NCBI GenBank assembly: GCA_004195635.1
Contig: PSPT01000004.1
Location: 1-64,000, forward strand
Length of the DNA stretch: 64,000 nucleotides
Reading direction: 5' to 3'
Origin: Methanobacteriota archaeon
Lineage (GTDB): Archaea; Thermoplasmatota; Poseidoniia; Poseidoniales; Poseidoniaceae
The notes under the pieces are model-generated. The model was not told where the DNA came from. It saw nothing but the letters and a program-made list of their open reading frames with translations, and searched no databases. Of this stretch, positions 8,752-17,164 are shown in pieces. The translations under genes and the position numbers were made by a program. The first letter of the stretch is position 1; every line of letters starts with the position of its first letter.

Positions 8752-9351
8752 ATGGGAAAAATTATGATAAAAGAATACAATATACAGGACCTTCTCCAAA
8801 GGGAAGTTTTTGTCAAGGAAACGAAGGTGGGCGTTATCGTCGGAGAACGCCATCACCCGAATGAAAACCGAGTTGCATCAATGCGCTTAGAAGTATTACC
8901 GGAGATTGCAGAGGAATATATGCGAAATCCAACTTTCTTCGCACCACTTGCAAAAGAATTAGTGCATAGCATTAGAGAAGATGGAGGAGTGAAACTCTCA
9001 AAATCAATGCGTGAACTTCAACGTCGTTGGAGAAATACTGTACGGATTGATGAGAAACTATACGCACCAGATGAGATGCTAGATCGCGCAGTTGTTGATA
9101 ACCAGGGAGTGCAGATTGGAGTAATCATTGATCTTGTGAAAGTTCGTCGAACTTACCGCGGTGTTGTCGTGAAAGTCCAAAGTGGAGTTCAGAGGCAGTT
9201 TGGTGTTGAAAGTGAAATCAATATCCCCATTACTGCATTCAGTAAAACTCGCGAGCGCTTGGACGAAGTAATATTATCTCGCCGCTACGACAGAGTTCAA
9301 ACACTACCTAGTTACATAAAGATCAATAGACCCGATTTTGGTAATCAGTGA
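8752..9351 (+). CDS. conserved-looking protein of unknown function, PRC-barrel-like
   Basis: A soluble 199-residue protein without signal peptide or membrane segment. The first 110 residues are charged and helical (LEVLPEIAEEYMRNPTF, SKSMRELQRRWRNTVR). The second half reads as short beta strands (AVVDNQGVQIGVIIDLVKV, YRGVVVKVQSG), in the style of PRC-barrel domains, small beta barrels that in archaea occur in RNA- and cell-division-related proteins. That assignment is tentative. The ATG at 8752 is used; ATG 8764 is a second choice. The gene stands alone behind a long, motif-rich upstream region and before tRNA-Ile, so its expression may be specifically controlled. Confidence 0.7.
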   Translation: MGKIMIKEYNIQDLLQREVFVKETKVGVIVGERHHPNENRVASMRLEVLPEIAEEYMRNPTFFAPLAKELVHSIREDGGVKLSKSMRELQRRWRNTVRIDEKLYAPDEMLDRAVVDNQGVQIGVIIDLVKVRRTYRGVVVKVQSGVQRQFGVESEINIPITAFSKTRERLDEVILSRRYDRVQTLPSYIKINRPDFGNQ

Positions 9352-9400
9352 AAAGGCCCAACTACGGCTTTATTGGCGATAGTAATTGCTTAGCCTGCGC

Positions 9401-9413
9401 TTAAATATATTTA
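9401..9413 (+). promoter_or_regulatory. possible TATA box of the tRNA-Ile transcript
   Basis: TTAAATATATTTA is a clear A/T box 64-76 bases upstream of the tRNA. With the usual archaeal spacing of about 25 bases, transcription would start near 9433, exactly at the hairpin that precedes the tRNA. Position and composition are the only support. Confidence 0.4.
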
Positions 9414-9433
9414 GAAAAATCTGTTGATTCTCA

Positions 9434-9453
9434 ACCGTCATGGTTATGACGGT
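9434..9453 (+). other. perfect 8-bp hairpin upstream of tRNA-Ile
   Basis: ACCGTCAT and ATGACGGT form an uninterrupted 8-bp stem with a GGTT loop, 23 bases before the first base of the tRNA and just downstream of the TATA-like box at 9401-9413. It would lie in the 5' leader of the precursor tRNA if that promoter is used. No T-run follows, which argues against a terminator for the gene ending at 9351. Confidence 0.55.
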
Positions 9454-9476
9454 GGGGTAGGTCGCCGATTTGCCCT

Positions 9477-9551
9477 GGGCGGGTAGCTTAGTTTGGTTGG
9501 AGCACCCGGCTGATAACCGGGAGGTCGAAGGTTCAAATCCTTCCTCGCCCA
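9477..9551 (+). tRNA. tRNA-Ile (anticodon GAT)
   Basis: A complete cloverleaf can be drawn. The acceptor stem is GGGCGGG with CTCGCCC (one G-U pair), and the D-arm begins at GCTTAG. The anticodon stem is CCCGG/CCGGG with loop CTGATAA (anticodon GAT at 9512-9514), followed by variable loop AGGTC and a T-arm GAAGG-TTCAAAT-CCTTC. The discriminator base is A at 9551. CCA is not encoded: the following bases are CCTCC. No intron. A pyrimidine-rich stretch follows (9560-9600) and probably ends transcription. Confidence 0.95.
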
Positions 9552-9675
9552 CCTCCATTTACTTTCTTTGCAGATTATTTCATCTTTCTTCTTTGTTTTT
9601 CAACCCCATGAGATAGCGAGTTCAAAGGAAACAACCAATTAACCAGTACTATTAGCAGGGGTTGAGGACAACTAA

Positions 9676-10605
9676 ATGCCAGTGCTATCCGGTTCAAATT
9701 CTCGCCCTTTAGCAAAAGAATTGGCAATGGAACTTGGAATGAACCATATTTCAATGGAGGCGAGAAGATTTCCAGATACAGAAGGCTATGTTCGCTTAGC
9801 AATAGAAAACATTGAAGCAGTTAGGTCCGAGCCATGTGTTCTCGTTTCCACCACATTTCCAGATAGTGGGATAATTGAAACACTCTTGTTATTGGAAGCA
9901 TTACAAGATGTTCGTGCCGGCCGTACCGATTCACTAAAAGGAGGGGTGACAGATGAATTACCAAATGTAGGACCTGGGATTTTTCTCGCAATCCCCTACT
10001 TCGGATACTCTCGGCAAGACAAGCGATTTCAACCAGGAGAAGCAATTTCTGCCAAGGCGATTGGTAAACTATTGGCAAGTCGTTGTGATGGAATTGCCGT
10101 ATTAGATTTACATGCACCGGAGGCTCTTGATGAAATTGGAGTTCCAGTCGCTCTAACTAGTTGCATGCCGGAAGTAGCAAAACACCTTCAAGACACTATT
10201 GCACCCGATTTCATTCTCTCACCCGACAAAGGTGCAATTGACAGAGCCAGCCATGTTGCGAACATCATAGGTTGTAAATTCTCATACTTGGAAAAAACTA
10301 GAATTGATGCCCACACTATAGTCCATAAAGCCAAAGATTTGGATGTAGATGGTTCTATTGTTGCTATCGTCGATGATATGATCGCCACCGGAGGTACAAT
10401 TTGTCGTGCAAGTGAAGCCCTACATGCCCAAGGTGCGATTGAAGTTCATGCCGCATGTACCCATGGCCTTTTTACCGGAGGGGCAATTTCAAGGCTTGAC
10501 AGATTTGTTGATGGAGTGCATGCTGCAAACTCTCTTCAAAATCCTCGGGCTGTCATTTCAGGTGCTCCGGCCCTTGCAAGAGGGCTAATGGAATTGCTAA
10601 AGTAA
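9676..10605 (+). CDS. prs: ribose-phosphate pyrophosphokinase (PRPP synthase)
   Basis: PRPP synthase makes 5-phosphoribosyl diphosphate from ribose 5-phosphate and ATP, for nucleotide, histidine and tryptophan synthesis. At 309 residues it matches the family. Visible motifs are the N-terminal SGSNSRPLAKELA strand-helix, the RRFPDTEGYVRL segment (FPDGE-type ATP site), the flexible region PYFGYSRQDKRF, DLHAPE, and the PRPP-binding loop IVDDMIATGGTICRA. The internal insertion VRAGRTDSLKGGVTDELPNV after the first helical pair is a little longer than usual. The ATG at 9676 follows a GAGGACAA ribosome-binding site. It stands between tRNA-Ile and the eL8 cluster and has its own T-rich terminator. 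Confidence 0.95.
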   Translation: MPVLSGSNSRPLAKELAMELGMNHISMEARRFPDTEGYVRLAIENIEAVRSEPCVLVSTTFPDSGIIETLLLLEALQDVRAGRTDSLKGGVTDELPNVGPGIFLAIPYFGYSRQDKRFQPGEAISAKAIGKLLASRCDGIAVLDLHAPEALDEIGVPVALTSCMPEVAKHLQDTIAPDFILSPDKGAIDRASHVANIIGCKFSYLEKTRIDAHTIVHKAKDLDVDGSIVAIVDDMIATGGTICRASEALHAQGAIEVHAACTHGLFTGGAISRLDRFVDGVHAANSLQNPRAVISGAPALARGLMELLK

Positions 10606-10641
10606 TCCATGCGCATCACCATTCAGCACCCTCTTTATTGA

Positions 10642-10659
10642 TTTTTTTTAAGATTTTTT
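10642..10659 (+). terminator. T-rich terminator after prs
   Basis: A run of eight T (10642-10649) and a second of six T (10654-10659) follow the prs stop by about 40 bases and precede the eL8 promoter. Archaeal termination typically uses such U-tracts without a hairpin. Confidence 0.6.
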
Positions 10660-10681
10660 CTTCATATTTCCGGCAGTTGGG

Positions 10682-10689
10682 TTTATATG
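10682..10689 (+). promoter_or_regulatory. TATA box of the ribosomal protein cluster
   Basis: TTTATATG lies 52-59 bases before the eL8 start codon, behind the T-rich terminator. Transcription would begin around 10710, leaving a leader of about 30 bases that contains the ribosome-binding site GGAGAT near 10728. Confidence 0.55.
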
Positions 10690-10740
10690 GAGAACGCTGT
10701 GGGGCACCCTGCCCAAACATGAGGACAGGAGATAATTCCA

Positions 10741-11118
10741 ATGAGTGTACACGTGCGATTTGAAACCCCAGAAGAGTTAGCCAACGCTGTTTATGAGCTT
10801 ATACAAGAAGCAAGTAAAGGCGGAGCAATGAAGAAAGGAAGTAATGAGGTCACCAAGGCCGCTGAGAGAGGAACTGCAAAGTTCATCATCATGGCTGAAG
10901 ACGTCAACCCCCCAGAGTTGTTGGCTCATATTCCAATGATTTGTGATGAAAAGAAAATTCCATATGCCTATGTTCCAAGCCAAGAATTTTTGGCTAAAGA
11001 AAGTGGAATGCCCAAAGGAGTTAGAACTGCATCTATCGCTTTGATGGAACTAAGCAAAGCAGTTCAAGATAAACTTTCCGATATTGTTGAGAAGATTGAC
11101 AACCTCAAGGGTGAGTGA
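10741..11118 (+). CDS. rpl7ae: ribosomal protein eL8 (L7Ae)
   Basis: L7Ae/eL8, the kink-turn RNA-binding protein of the archaeal large subunit, also shared with C/D and H/ACA RNPs and RNase P. The 125 residues are of typical length. Signature segments are GSNEVTKAAERGTAKFIIMAEDV, the kink-turn RNA-contacting region NPPELLAHIPMICDEKKIPY and the GVRTASIALME helix. It opens the cluster eL8-eS28-eL24-ndk-infB found in many archaea; the eS28 start follows after 21 bases. The start is fixed by GGAGAT upstream and by the conserved N-terminus. Confidence 0.97.
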   Translation: MSVHVRFETPEELANAVYELIQEASKGGAMKKGSNEVTKAAERGTAKFIIMAEDVNPPELLAHIPMICDEKKIPYAYVPSQEFLAKESGMPKGVRTASIALMELSKAVQDKLSDIVEKIDNLKGE

Positions 11119-11139
11119 ACTTTCTAAGGAGAGATTCCA

Positions 11140-11364
11140 ATGAGTGATGAAGTAAGTGGCTGGCCTGCTGAAGTTGTTGAAATCGTTGGCCGTACAGGCA
11201 TGACTGGTGAAGCGACTCAAGTTAAAGTCCGTGTAAACGATGCCCCTAATCCAAGAGACGTTGGGCGTATTATTACTCGCAATGTATTAGGTCCAGTGCG
11301 AATGGGAGATATTCTGATGTTGAAGGATACCGGTCGTGAAGCACGCAAGTTGAATACGAGGTGA
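11140..11364 (+). CDS. rps28e: ribosomal protein eS28
   Basis: eS28 is a small OB-fold protein of the 30S subunit near the mRNA exit. The 74-residue protein ends with the highly conserved tail [19 protein letters not shown] and has the [21 protein letters not shown] strand pair. AAGGAGAG precedes the ATG by six bases. The stop at 11362-11364 lies inside the GAGGTGA ribosome-binding site of eL24, so the two genes are tightly coupled. Confidence 0.97.
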   Translation: MSDEVSGWPAEVVEIVGRTGMTGEATQVKVRVNDAPNPRDVGRIITRNVLGPVRMGDILMLKDTGREARKLNTR

Positions 11365-11369
11365 GATTA

Positions 11370-11558
11370 ATGCCAGAGCGAAGAATTTGTTCATTTTCCG
11401 GAGAGGAAATCGAGCCAGGAACTGGTCTAATGTTTATAGGCCGCGATGGAACTATCAAGTGGTTCAAGAATAGTAAGGCGCGTAAGAATGCCTTGAAACT
11501 CAAAAGAAACCCGCGCCGTGTCAAGTGGACTCGCCACTTTATCAAGGGCGGAATATAA
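11370..11558 (+). CDS. rpl24e: ribosomal protein eL24
   Basis: eL24 of the large subunit, 62 residues. The zinc-finger half shows C at RRICSFSG but the usual second CxxC is reduced; the conserved core GLMFIGRDGTIKWFKNSKARK and the KWTRHF motif are clear. The ATG at 11370 follows GAGGTGA, which also contains the eS28 stop; an in-frame GTG at 11361 would overlap eS28 and is less likely. The lack of a complete four-cysteine zinc site is a feature also seen in some other eL24 proteins. A T-rich stretch follows at 11611-11639. Confidence 0.95.
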   Translation: MPERRICSFSGEEIEPGTGLMFIGRDGTIKWFKNSKARKNALKLKRNPRRVKWTRHFIKGGI

Positions 11559-11661
11559 CTAAGTTCAACAACAGTTGACTTCCTTAGGTGCAAGGTATTG
11601 CTTTGCTCAAATATTTCTCATTTATTCTTATTTTATTTGCATAATCCGGTCTTTGGGTTAC

Positions 11662-11677
11662 ATTCTAGGTCTAGAAT
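11662..11677. promoter_or_regulatory. 16-base palindrome upstream of ndk
   Basis: ATTCTAG-GT-CTAGAAT is a perfect inverted repeat with a two-base centre, about 75 bases before the ndk ATG and after the T-rich end of the eL24 gene. Its compact dyad looks like an operator for a dimeric regulator. No neighbouring gene codes for an obvious candidate regulator. Confidence 0.45.
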
Positions 11678-11751
11678 CTGGTCACTAATGTACGAGGAAC
11701 CAATCGCTGACCTTTTGAAGGGATGGCCGTCCGCCCTATTTGGTGATACAC

Positions 11752-12201
11752 ATGGAAACTACCTACATAATGATTAAACCGGACGGCGTACAAAGAGGAC
11801 TTGTAGGAGAAATTATTGGCAGATTTGAGCAGAAAGGGTTGAAGTTAGTCGGCTTAAAGTCTATGGTGCCAAGCGAAGAAATCGCTGCAAAGCACTACGA
11901 AGTTCACAAGGAACGCCCATTTTTCCCAGGACTTATGAAATTCATTACCAGCGGACCTGTTGTATGTATGGCATGGAGCGGAGTTGAAGCAATAAAGGTT
12001 GCACGTACTCTTATCGGCCCAACAAATGGTCGTGATGCTGCACCAGGTACAATACGTGGTGATTTCGGTATGGATATTGGCTACAATATGATCCATGGCA
12101 GCGATGCTGCTGATAGCGCAGAGTTTGAACTCGGACTTTGGTTTCCAGAAGGCACTATGGATTGGAATTGTGAAGCCCAAAACTGGGTATATGAAGGATG
12201 A
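11752..12201 (+). CDS. ndk: nucleoside diphosphate kinase
   Basis: NDK balances nucleoside triphosphate pools by moving the gamma-phosphate through a phosphohistidine. The 149 residues match the family. [19 protein letters not shown] opens the fold, [18 protein letters not shown] is the nucleotide-binding region, and the active-site histidine lies in [15 protein letters not shown]. The ATG at 11752 gives the standard N-terminus; in-frame TTG/GTG codons 9-12 bases upstream are less likely. It belongs to the translation cluster and is followed after 53 bases by aIF5B. Confidence 0.97.
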   Translation: METTYIMIKPDGVQRGLVGEIIGRFEQKGLKLVGLKSMVPSEEIAAKHYEVHKERPFFPGLMKFITSGPVVCMAWSGVEAIKVARTLIGPTNGRDAAPGTIRGDFGMDIGYNMIHGSDAADSAEFELGLWFPEGTMDWNCEAQNWVYEG

Positions 12202-12254
12202 TTCAAATACTGCAAGGTATTAATTTCAAAAAAGGAAAGGTGTGGTGATGCGAA

Positions 12255-14123
12255 ATGACAGAAAAATCCTCAAACTTCCCCTCCTCCAAGGCTAACCCGG
12301 CTGATGATACGATTGAAGGTGACCAACTTGATGAGCCATTGCTCGGAGAAAACCGTCAACCAATTGTAAGTGTTCTCGGCCATGTTGACCATGGTAAAAC
12401 CAGTGTATTAGACCACATCCGTTCTCTTGGAATGGAACGCCAAGCAAGCGTCATGGCTCGTGAGGCTGGTGGAATTACCCAACACATAGGCGCAACCGAA
12501 GTTCCTGCAGATTTGCTCAATGAAACCTGTTCACATATGCTGAAGGGAAATAATTTCAAATCTCCCGGATTATTGTTTATCGATACTCCCGGCCATCATT
12601 CTTTTACTTCATTGCGCAGTAGAGGTGGCGCTCTTGCCGATATTGCAATCCTAGTAATTGATGTAATGGAAGGACTCCAACCTCAAACTATTGAATCTAT
12701 TAATATTCTCAAAAAGCACAAAACCCCATTCGTTATTGCGGCGAATAAAGTTGACCGGATTCATGGTTGGACTTGTGAATTTGGCCGTTCCTTCTTGGTT
12801 TCGGTAAAGGATCAACGCACAGATACTTTAGAGTATTTTCAAAAAATCTGGTGGAAATTAGTTGGACAATTTAGTGAACATGGATTCAATATTGAACGCT
12901 TTGATGAGATTAAAGATTTCACCCAAAACCTTGCAGTAGTGCCTTGTTCGGCAAAAGAGGGTGAAGGAATGCAGGACTTATTGGCGGTCACCGTTGGGCT
13001 TGCTGAACGATTTTTGGATGAGCGCTTACGCGATACACTTGGACCTGCTGAAGGGACTGTTCTAGAAATGAAGGAAGAAAGAGGTCTCGGAAAAACAATT
13101 GACGTTATCCTTTCACGCGGTGAATTGCGAAAAGGCGACCGGATTACACTTGTTGCCCCTGATGGACCGTTTCAAACTCACATCAAGGGAATGTTTAGGC
13201 CGCGCGGAATGTCTGAGATGAGAGATGCTGGCGACAGGTGGGATGATGTTGATGTTATCCGGGCCGCAGCTGGTATCAAAATTAATGGTCCTGGCCTAGA
13301 ACGAGTTCTAGCTGGAACAACCCTACGATTATCCAACACTCCTGAACAACTGAAAGCTGCGATGGAAGCAGGAAGAGAGGAAGCACGAATTAGTGTGGAA
13401 ACCGAAGATACTGGAGTCGTTATCAAAGCAGATACTCTTGGAGGACTTGAAGCACTTGCATTTGAGTTAGGAAAATTGGAGATCCCTATTTGCAGTGCAA
13501 CCATAGGAACTGTCAATAAAAAAGATTTGCTTACTGCAGAGAATGCTGATGACCCTTTGGAAAAAATTATTCTTGGGTTTGCAACAAAGGCTCAAAATGA
13601 AGTTGCTAAAGAATTGGATTCTGAAAAATGTGATGTTAAATATATCTCTGGTGATGTGATATATCATATTATTGAAAAGTTTGAGGAATGGCGTGAGGAA
13701 CGGCAAAGGCAACTCGAGAATGAAAAGCGAGAATCTGTTGTTTATCCTGGCCGTATCTTATTGATGAGAGACCATATTTTCCGCCGCTCCGGACCAGTTG
13801 TGGCTGGAATTCGTGTTCTTGGAGGCCGTATTCATGTTGGCCAAACATTAATCAAACCAGATGGCACTAGGGTTGGCCAAGTAAAATCTATCCGAGTTGG
13901 TGAAAGTGGACAACAAGAAGCAGTACAAGGTGATGAAGTAGCTGTTGCAATATCTGGGGCAACCATTGGACGGGGTTTAGAAGAAGAAGATGTATTATTA
14001 GTTGACATTCCTGAATCTCATGCCAAAAAATTGCAAGGATTTGACCTCAGTGCTGTTGAGCAGGACATCTTTGATGAAATAGTCAAATTGCATCGCAAGA
14101 CCGACCGGTTTTGGGGATATTGA
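12255..14123 (+). CDS. infB: translation initiation factor aIF5B (IF-2 family)
   Basis: aIF5B is the GTPase that promotes ribosomal subunit joining with initiator tRNA. The protein has 622 residues, normal for archaea. G1 is GHVDHGKT near residues 40-47, and switch I contains [17 protein letters not shown]3 is DTPGHHSF, G4 NKVD and G5 CSAKEGEG. After the G domain come the beta-barrel domain II, the IF2-type domain III ([15 protein letters not shown]) and domain IV ([16 protein letters not shown]). The N-terminal 30 residues are a short hydrophilic extension. The tail TDRFWGY is of the usual archaeal kind. It closes the eL8-eS28-eL24-ndk-infB cluster. Confidence 0.97.
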   Translation: MTEKSSNFPSSKANPADDTIEGDQLDEPLLGENRQPIVSVLGHVDHGKTSVLDHIRSLGMERQASVMAREAGGITQHIGATEVPADLLNETCSHMLKGNNFKSPGLLFIDTPGHHSFTSLRSRGGALADIAILVIDVMEGLQPQTIESINILKKHKTPFVIAANKVDRIHGWTCEFGRSFLVSVKDQRTDTLEYFQKIWWKLVGQFSEHGFNIERFDEIKDFTQNLAVVPCSAKEGEGMQDLLAVTVGLAERFLDERLRDTLGPAEGTVLEMKEERGLGKTIDVILSRGELRKGDRITLVAPDGPFQTHIKGMFRPRGMSEMRDAGDRWDDVDVIRAAAGIKINGPGLERVLAGTTLRLSNTPEQLKAAMEAGREEARISVETEDTGVVIKADTLGGLEALAFELGKLEIPICSATIGTVNKKDLLTAENADDPLEKIILGFATKAQNEVAKELDSEKCDVKYISGDVIYHIIEKFEEWREERQRQLENEKRESVVYPGRILLMRDHIFRRSGPVVAGIRVLGGRIHVGQTLIKPDGTRVGQVKSIRVGESGQQEAVQGDEVAVAISGATIGRGLEEEDVLLVDIPESHAKKLQGFDLSAVEQDIFDEIVKLHRKTDRFWGY

Positions 14124-14296
14124 GGCGGCACGCCAATAAACCGAGAATTAATCTTAATTCTTGTGGATTATTCAAAATATGCTCCGCAGTTACCCTTTTT
14201 TCGCCCCCTGCTGGGTTGAGCATTAATGATGTATTCAGCCAATATGTTGAAGTATGATTTGCATGGGTCGGAAAATTGCTCCAATAGGTGAACGCT

Positions 14297-15301
14297 ATGA
14301 CAATGGGACATCCAGCAGGTGGAATGGGCGATGCTCGGACCAAAGATTTAATCAATACTGTATCGAGCATTTCTCATGGCTTGATGAATGAAGTAGCCAA
14401 GGTAATTATTGGTAAGGGCGAAAATCTTCGCCGTGTAACTGTAGGAATATTATCCAACGGAAACATGCTATTGGAAGATTTCCCCGGGCTAGCAAAGACT
14501 TTGTTAGCAAATACCTTTGCTCGCGCCCTTGGTTGTAAGTTCAAGCGTGTTCAATTCACTCCAGATTTGCTTCCAAGCGATATTATGGGGACATATATGT
14601 ACGACCAAAAATCCGGTGAATTTAAACTTCGCGCAGGGCCTCTATTCACAAATATTCTACTTGCTGACGAAATAAACCGTGCTCCACCAAAGACACAGGC
14701 AGCATTGCTTGAAGCAATGGAAGAAAAACAAGTTACAATTGAAGGCATCACTCACAAACTTCCTGCACCTTTCGTAGTTATGGCTACACAAAACCCAATT
14801 GAGCAAGAAGGAACATACCCACTGCCTGAAGCACAAATGGACCGTTTCTTGATGAAGATGAGCATGGGCTATCCAGATCGTGCCGAAGAAAAAGCAATCT
14901 TGGCTCGCCGTAAACTACGAGGAAAGGATAAGCACGATGTTGAAGTAATTACCTCTCCAAAGAAAGTTGTTGCAATGCAAAAAGCACTTGAAACAGTTCA
15001 TGTTGACCCGGCGATTCTATCATATATTGTTGAAGTTGTACAGCGAACTCGTGAAGACCACCGAGTAATCACTGGAGCAAGCCCTCGAGCAAGCCAATCC
15101 CTATTCAAGACTGGACGAGCTGCCGCTGCAATTGATGGCCGAGACTATGTTATTCCTGATGATATCAAGGGAGTTGCACTGCAAGTTATCAGCCATCGTA
15201 TTTTGATGAAGCCTGAGGCAAAGATTCGCGGAATTACTGGAAGCCATATTGTGCGAAAGATTCTGTCCGAAGTGCCAGTTCCCGTAATCCAACCCGCTTG
15301 A
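14297..15301 (+). CDS. MoxR-family AAA+ ATPase
   Basis: A MoxR-type AAA+ chaperone-like ATPase of 335 residues. It has the family's modified P-loop DFPGLAKTLLA, a Walker B LLADEINRAPPKTQAALLEAMEE, sensor 1 MATQNPIEQEGTYPLPEAQMDRF, and the C-terminal lid with RASQSLFKTGRAAA. Such ATPases usually work with von Willebrand A or DUF58 partner proteins encoded next door, often on metal insertion or membrane complex assembly. Here no such partner lies on either side, so it is an orphan. ATG 14297 follows AGGTGAA; GTG 14288 and ATG 14303 are alternatives. Confidence 0.9.
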   Translation: MTMGHPAGGMGDARTKDLINTVSSISHGLMNEVAKVIIGKGENLRRVTVGILSNGNMLLEDFPGLAKTLLANTFARALGCKFKRVQFTPDLLPSDIMGTYMYDQKSGEFKLRAGPLFTNILLADEINRAPPKTQAALLEAMEEKQVTIEGITHKLPAPFVVMATQNPIEQEGTYPLPEAQMDRFLMKMSMGYPDRAEEKAILARRKLRGKDKHDVEVITSPKKVVAMQKALETVHVDPAILSYIVEVVQRTREDHRVITGASPRASQSLFKTGRAAAAIDGRDYVIPDDIKGVALQVISHRILMKPEAKIRGITGSHIVRKILSEVPVPVIQPA

Positions 15302-15368
15302 AATTGAAGTATCAAAGCATACTCTTCATAGAGGGCGGCCAACACGTCATTATCCCCGGAGCGATTAA

Positions 15369-16346
15369 ATGGACCCATACCGAATGGTGATTGCAGTAGC
15401 AAACCAAAAGGGTGGTTGTGCAAAAACTACTACTGCGGTAAATCTTGCTACTTCTTTGGCTGAGGGTAATCCAAAGCAAAGAATCCCTCCTAGCAAAGTG
15501 CTATTGGTTGATTTGGACCCACAGGGCAATGTTGCTACTTCTTTTGGAATTGAAAAAAGAGAACTAAAGCGCACTGTAAATGACCTCCTAATGAATGATG
15601 CTGGAGAGGACATGCCAATTACTGAGGAGTTCTTGTTATCCCCCTCTCAAATAACTCGTTCCATGCGTCGTGCTTGGCAAACCGAATATCCTGAACGGAA
15701 GCGAATACCCGAGCATATCAAAGTTGACAACTTGTGGCTACTGCCTTCTGACATCCACCTATCGGGTGCAGAAATTGAATTGTCAACCCGAATCGGTCGA
15801 GAAACACGCCTAAAAGAAGCGCTTGCACAAATAGAGGAGGATTTTGATTACATCATTATTGACACGCCACCAAGCCTTGGATTACTATCAATAAACGCTC
15901 TCGCAGCCGCCCGTTGGGTACTCATTCCAGTACAAGCAGAGTTTTATGCACTTGAGGGTATGAGTCTGTTAATGAATTCAATAAAGTTAGTGCAAAGACG
16001 TATTAATCCTCACCTCAAGTTACTTGGAATCGTGATGACGATGATAATGCCAAAATCCAAACTCTCAACTTCTGTATGCAATGAAGTGCATAAGCACTTC
16101 CAAAAACAAGTATTTAGAACAACTATTCAGCGCTTGGTGAAAATTGCCGAAGCACCCAGCGAGGGCTCACCGACTGTAATATTACATCCCCCCTCAAACA
16201 AAGGTGACGGAAAGGGAAGCCACCAATATTGGACTTTAGCAAAAGAAGTCCACCAACGTGTGCAAATAATTAGGAAGAAGCATGGAATTACAGAAGTTTC
16301 TCGACTTCGCCGTGATCGAATTGCTGCACCTGAAGTAGCCGAATAA
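15369..16346 (+). CDS. ParA/Soj-family ATPase (first copy)
   Basis: A ParA-type deviant Walker ATPase of 325 residues. The P-loop reads KGGCAKT at residues 14-20: the signature lysine is present, but alanine replaces the glycine before the second lysine. Walker A' LLVDLDPQGNVATSFG and Walker B YIIIDTPPSLGLLSINAL follow the family. An insertion of about 45 residues between them (RAWQTEYPERKRIPEH) is not typical. The basic C-terminal tail (VQIIRKKHG, SRLRRDR) could contact DNA. The next gene codes for a small probable ribbon-helix-helix protein, the pairing seen in type Ib partition systems of plasmids. A role in moving DNA or a large protein cargo is inferred from the family. Confidence 0.9.
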   Translation: MDPYRMVIAVANQKGGCAKTTTAVNLATSLAEGNPKQRIPPSKVLLVDLDPQGNVATSFGIEKRELKRTVNDLLMNDAGEDMPITEEFLLSPSQITRSMRRAWQTEYPERKRIPEHIKVDNLWLLPSDIHLSGAEIELSTRIGRETRLKEALAQIEEDFDYIIIDTPPSLGLLSINALAAARWVLIPVQAEFYALEGMSLLMNSIKLVQRRINPHLKLLGIVMTMIMPKSKLSTSVCNEVHKHFQKQVFRTTIQRLVKIAEAPSEGSPTVILHPPSNKGDGKGSHQYWTLAKEVHQRVQIIRKKHGITEVSRLRRDRIAAPEVAE

Positions 16347-16493
16347 CCAACTTGCGCTTATTAATTGCATTTTTTACAGGCGCTCTTTTTTGCATTTGGA
16401 TTTTGGAAAGGACTTGCGAAAAGTAGTAAAATCACATCCGCTTGAGCCATATCGTCAAATAGGGAGAGGAGGTCCATGGGCTGAGGATTGAAG

Positions 16494-16736
16494 ATGACTG
16501 GCGAGGGAATGACATCAGTTAGCGTGAGTTATGAGACGCGAAGACACATAAATACACTGCGCTCACTTGAAGGAATAAAGAGTGTTGATGCTTGTATCAT
16601 GAGTCTGGTAAAAGAGCATAAAATGGCGAAAATGCGGGGAGTTACAGACGACTTGAGAGCCAAGATTGAAGAATTGCAAGGCATTGATGCAGACTTACTT
16701 ATTCAACGACTTGGCCTTTGCCCCTTCCCTATTTGA
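16494..16736 (+). CDS. small ribbon-helix-helix-like protein, possible ParA partner
   Basis: An 80-residue protein. The first half, TSVSVSYETRRHINTLRSL followed by a SVDACIMSLVKEHKM helix, has the strand-helix-helix pattern of ribbon-helix-helix DNA-binding proteins. The second half is a short charged helix (TDDLRAKIEELQG). It lies 147 bases after the ParA-like gene on the same strand, and the next small gene begins right behind it. By analogy with ParG/Omega it could be the centromere-binding and autoregulating partner of that ATPase; an antitoxin-like role is an alternative. GAGG at 16483-16486 sits seven bases before ATG 16494; TTG 16488 is the other option. Confidence 0.6.
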   Translation: MTGEGMTSVSVSYETRRHINTLRSLEGIKSVDACIMSLVKEHKMAKMRGVTDDLRAKIEELQGIDADLLIQRLGLCPFPI

Positions 16737-16746
16737 GGTGAGTATA

Positions 16747-16992
16747 TTGGTTAGTAAGAGCAGAGCAGTCGCATACAAAATCAATACTGAACAATTGATT
16801 AGAGCCTTATTTGATGCAAATAGTGATGAGGCTACATTACTCAGCCTTGCTGCATGTGGAAAAATAGATCTTTTTGCCGAAGGGAAATCATGGAATGCAT
16901 TTTTGTGGCTAATGCTCAATACTTTTCAAGGAGTTTGGACTCCATTACAATTGGGTGAAATGAAAGGCGCACTGCCTATTAAATTCCGTTGA
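16747..16992 (+). CDS. small protein of unknown function
   Basis: About 81 residues, with an alpha-helical look (EQLIRALFDANSDEATLLSLAACGKIDLF, NAFLWLMLNTFQGVW) and no cysteine pairs or membrane segment. I do not recognise the family. The start is TTG 16747, chosen because GAGGTGAG at 16735-16742 is well placed; GTG 16738 directly after the stop of the preceding gene is an alternative. Being coupled to the ribbon-helix-helix gene, it may be the third component of the ParA module; nothing else supports a function. Confidence 0.5.
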   Translation: MVSKSRAVAYKINTEQLIRALFDANSDEATLLSLAACGKIDLFAEGKSWNAFLWLMLNTFQGVWTPLQLGEMKGALPIKFR

Positions 16993-17038
16993 GAAACGGA
17001 TTATCCAAATAAATAGGATGTTGTGAAAAAATTTCCTT

Positions 17039-17060
17039 TGCATCAAATTGTTATGATGCA
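17039..17060. terminator. inverted repeat between convergent genes
   Basis: TGCATCA and TGATGCA form a 7-bp stem around an 8-base AT loop, in the gap between two convergent genes (stops at 16992 and 17165). An A/T-rich tract follows (17070-17084). It could end transcription from either side. Confidence 0.35.
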
Positions 17061-17164
17061 CTTACCATATTATAAAAATATACCAATGTTATACCCCACA
17101 TTCAGTTTCACCTTGCAAGATGCAAAGAAGATATGTGTCGGCCGAGGGGGAGTGGATAGTTAGT

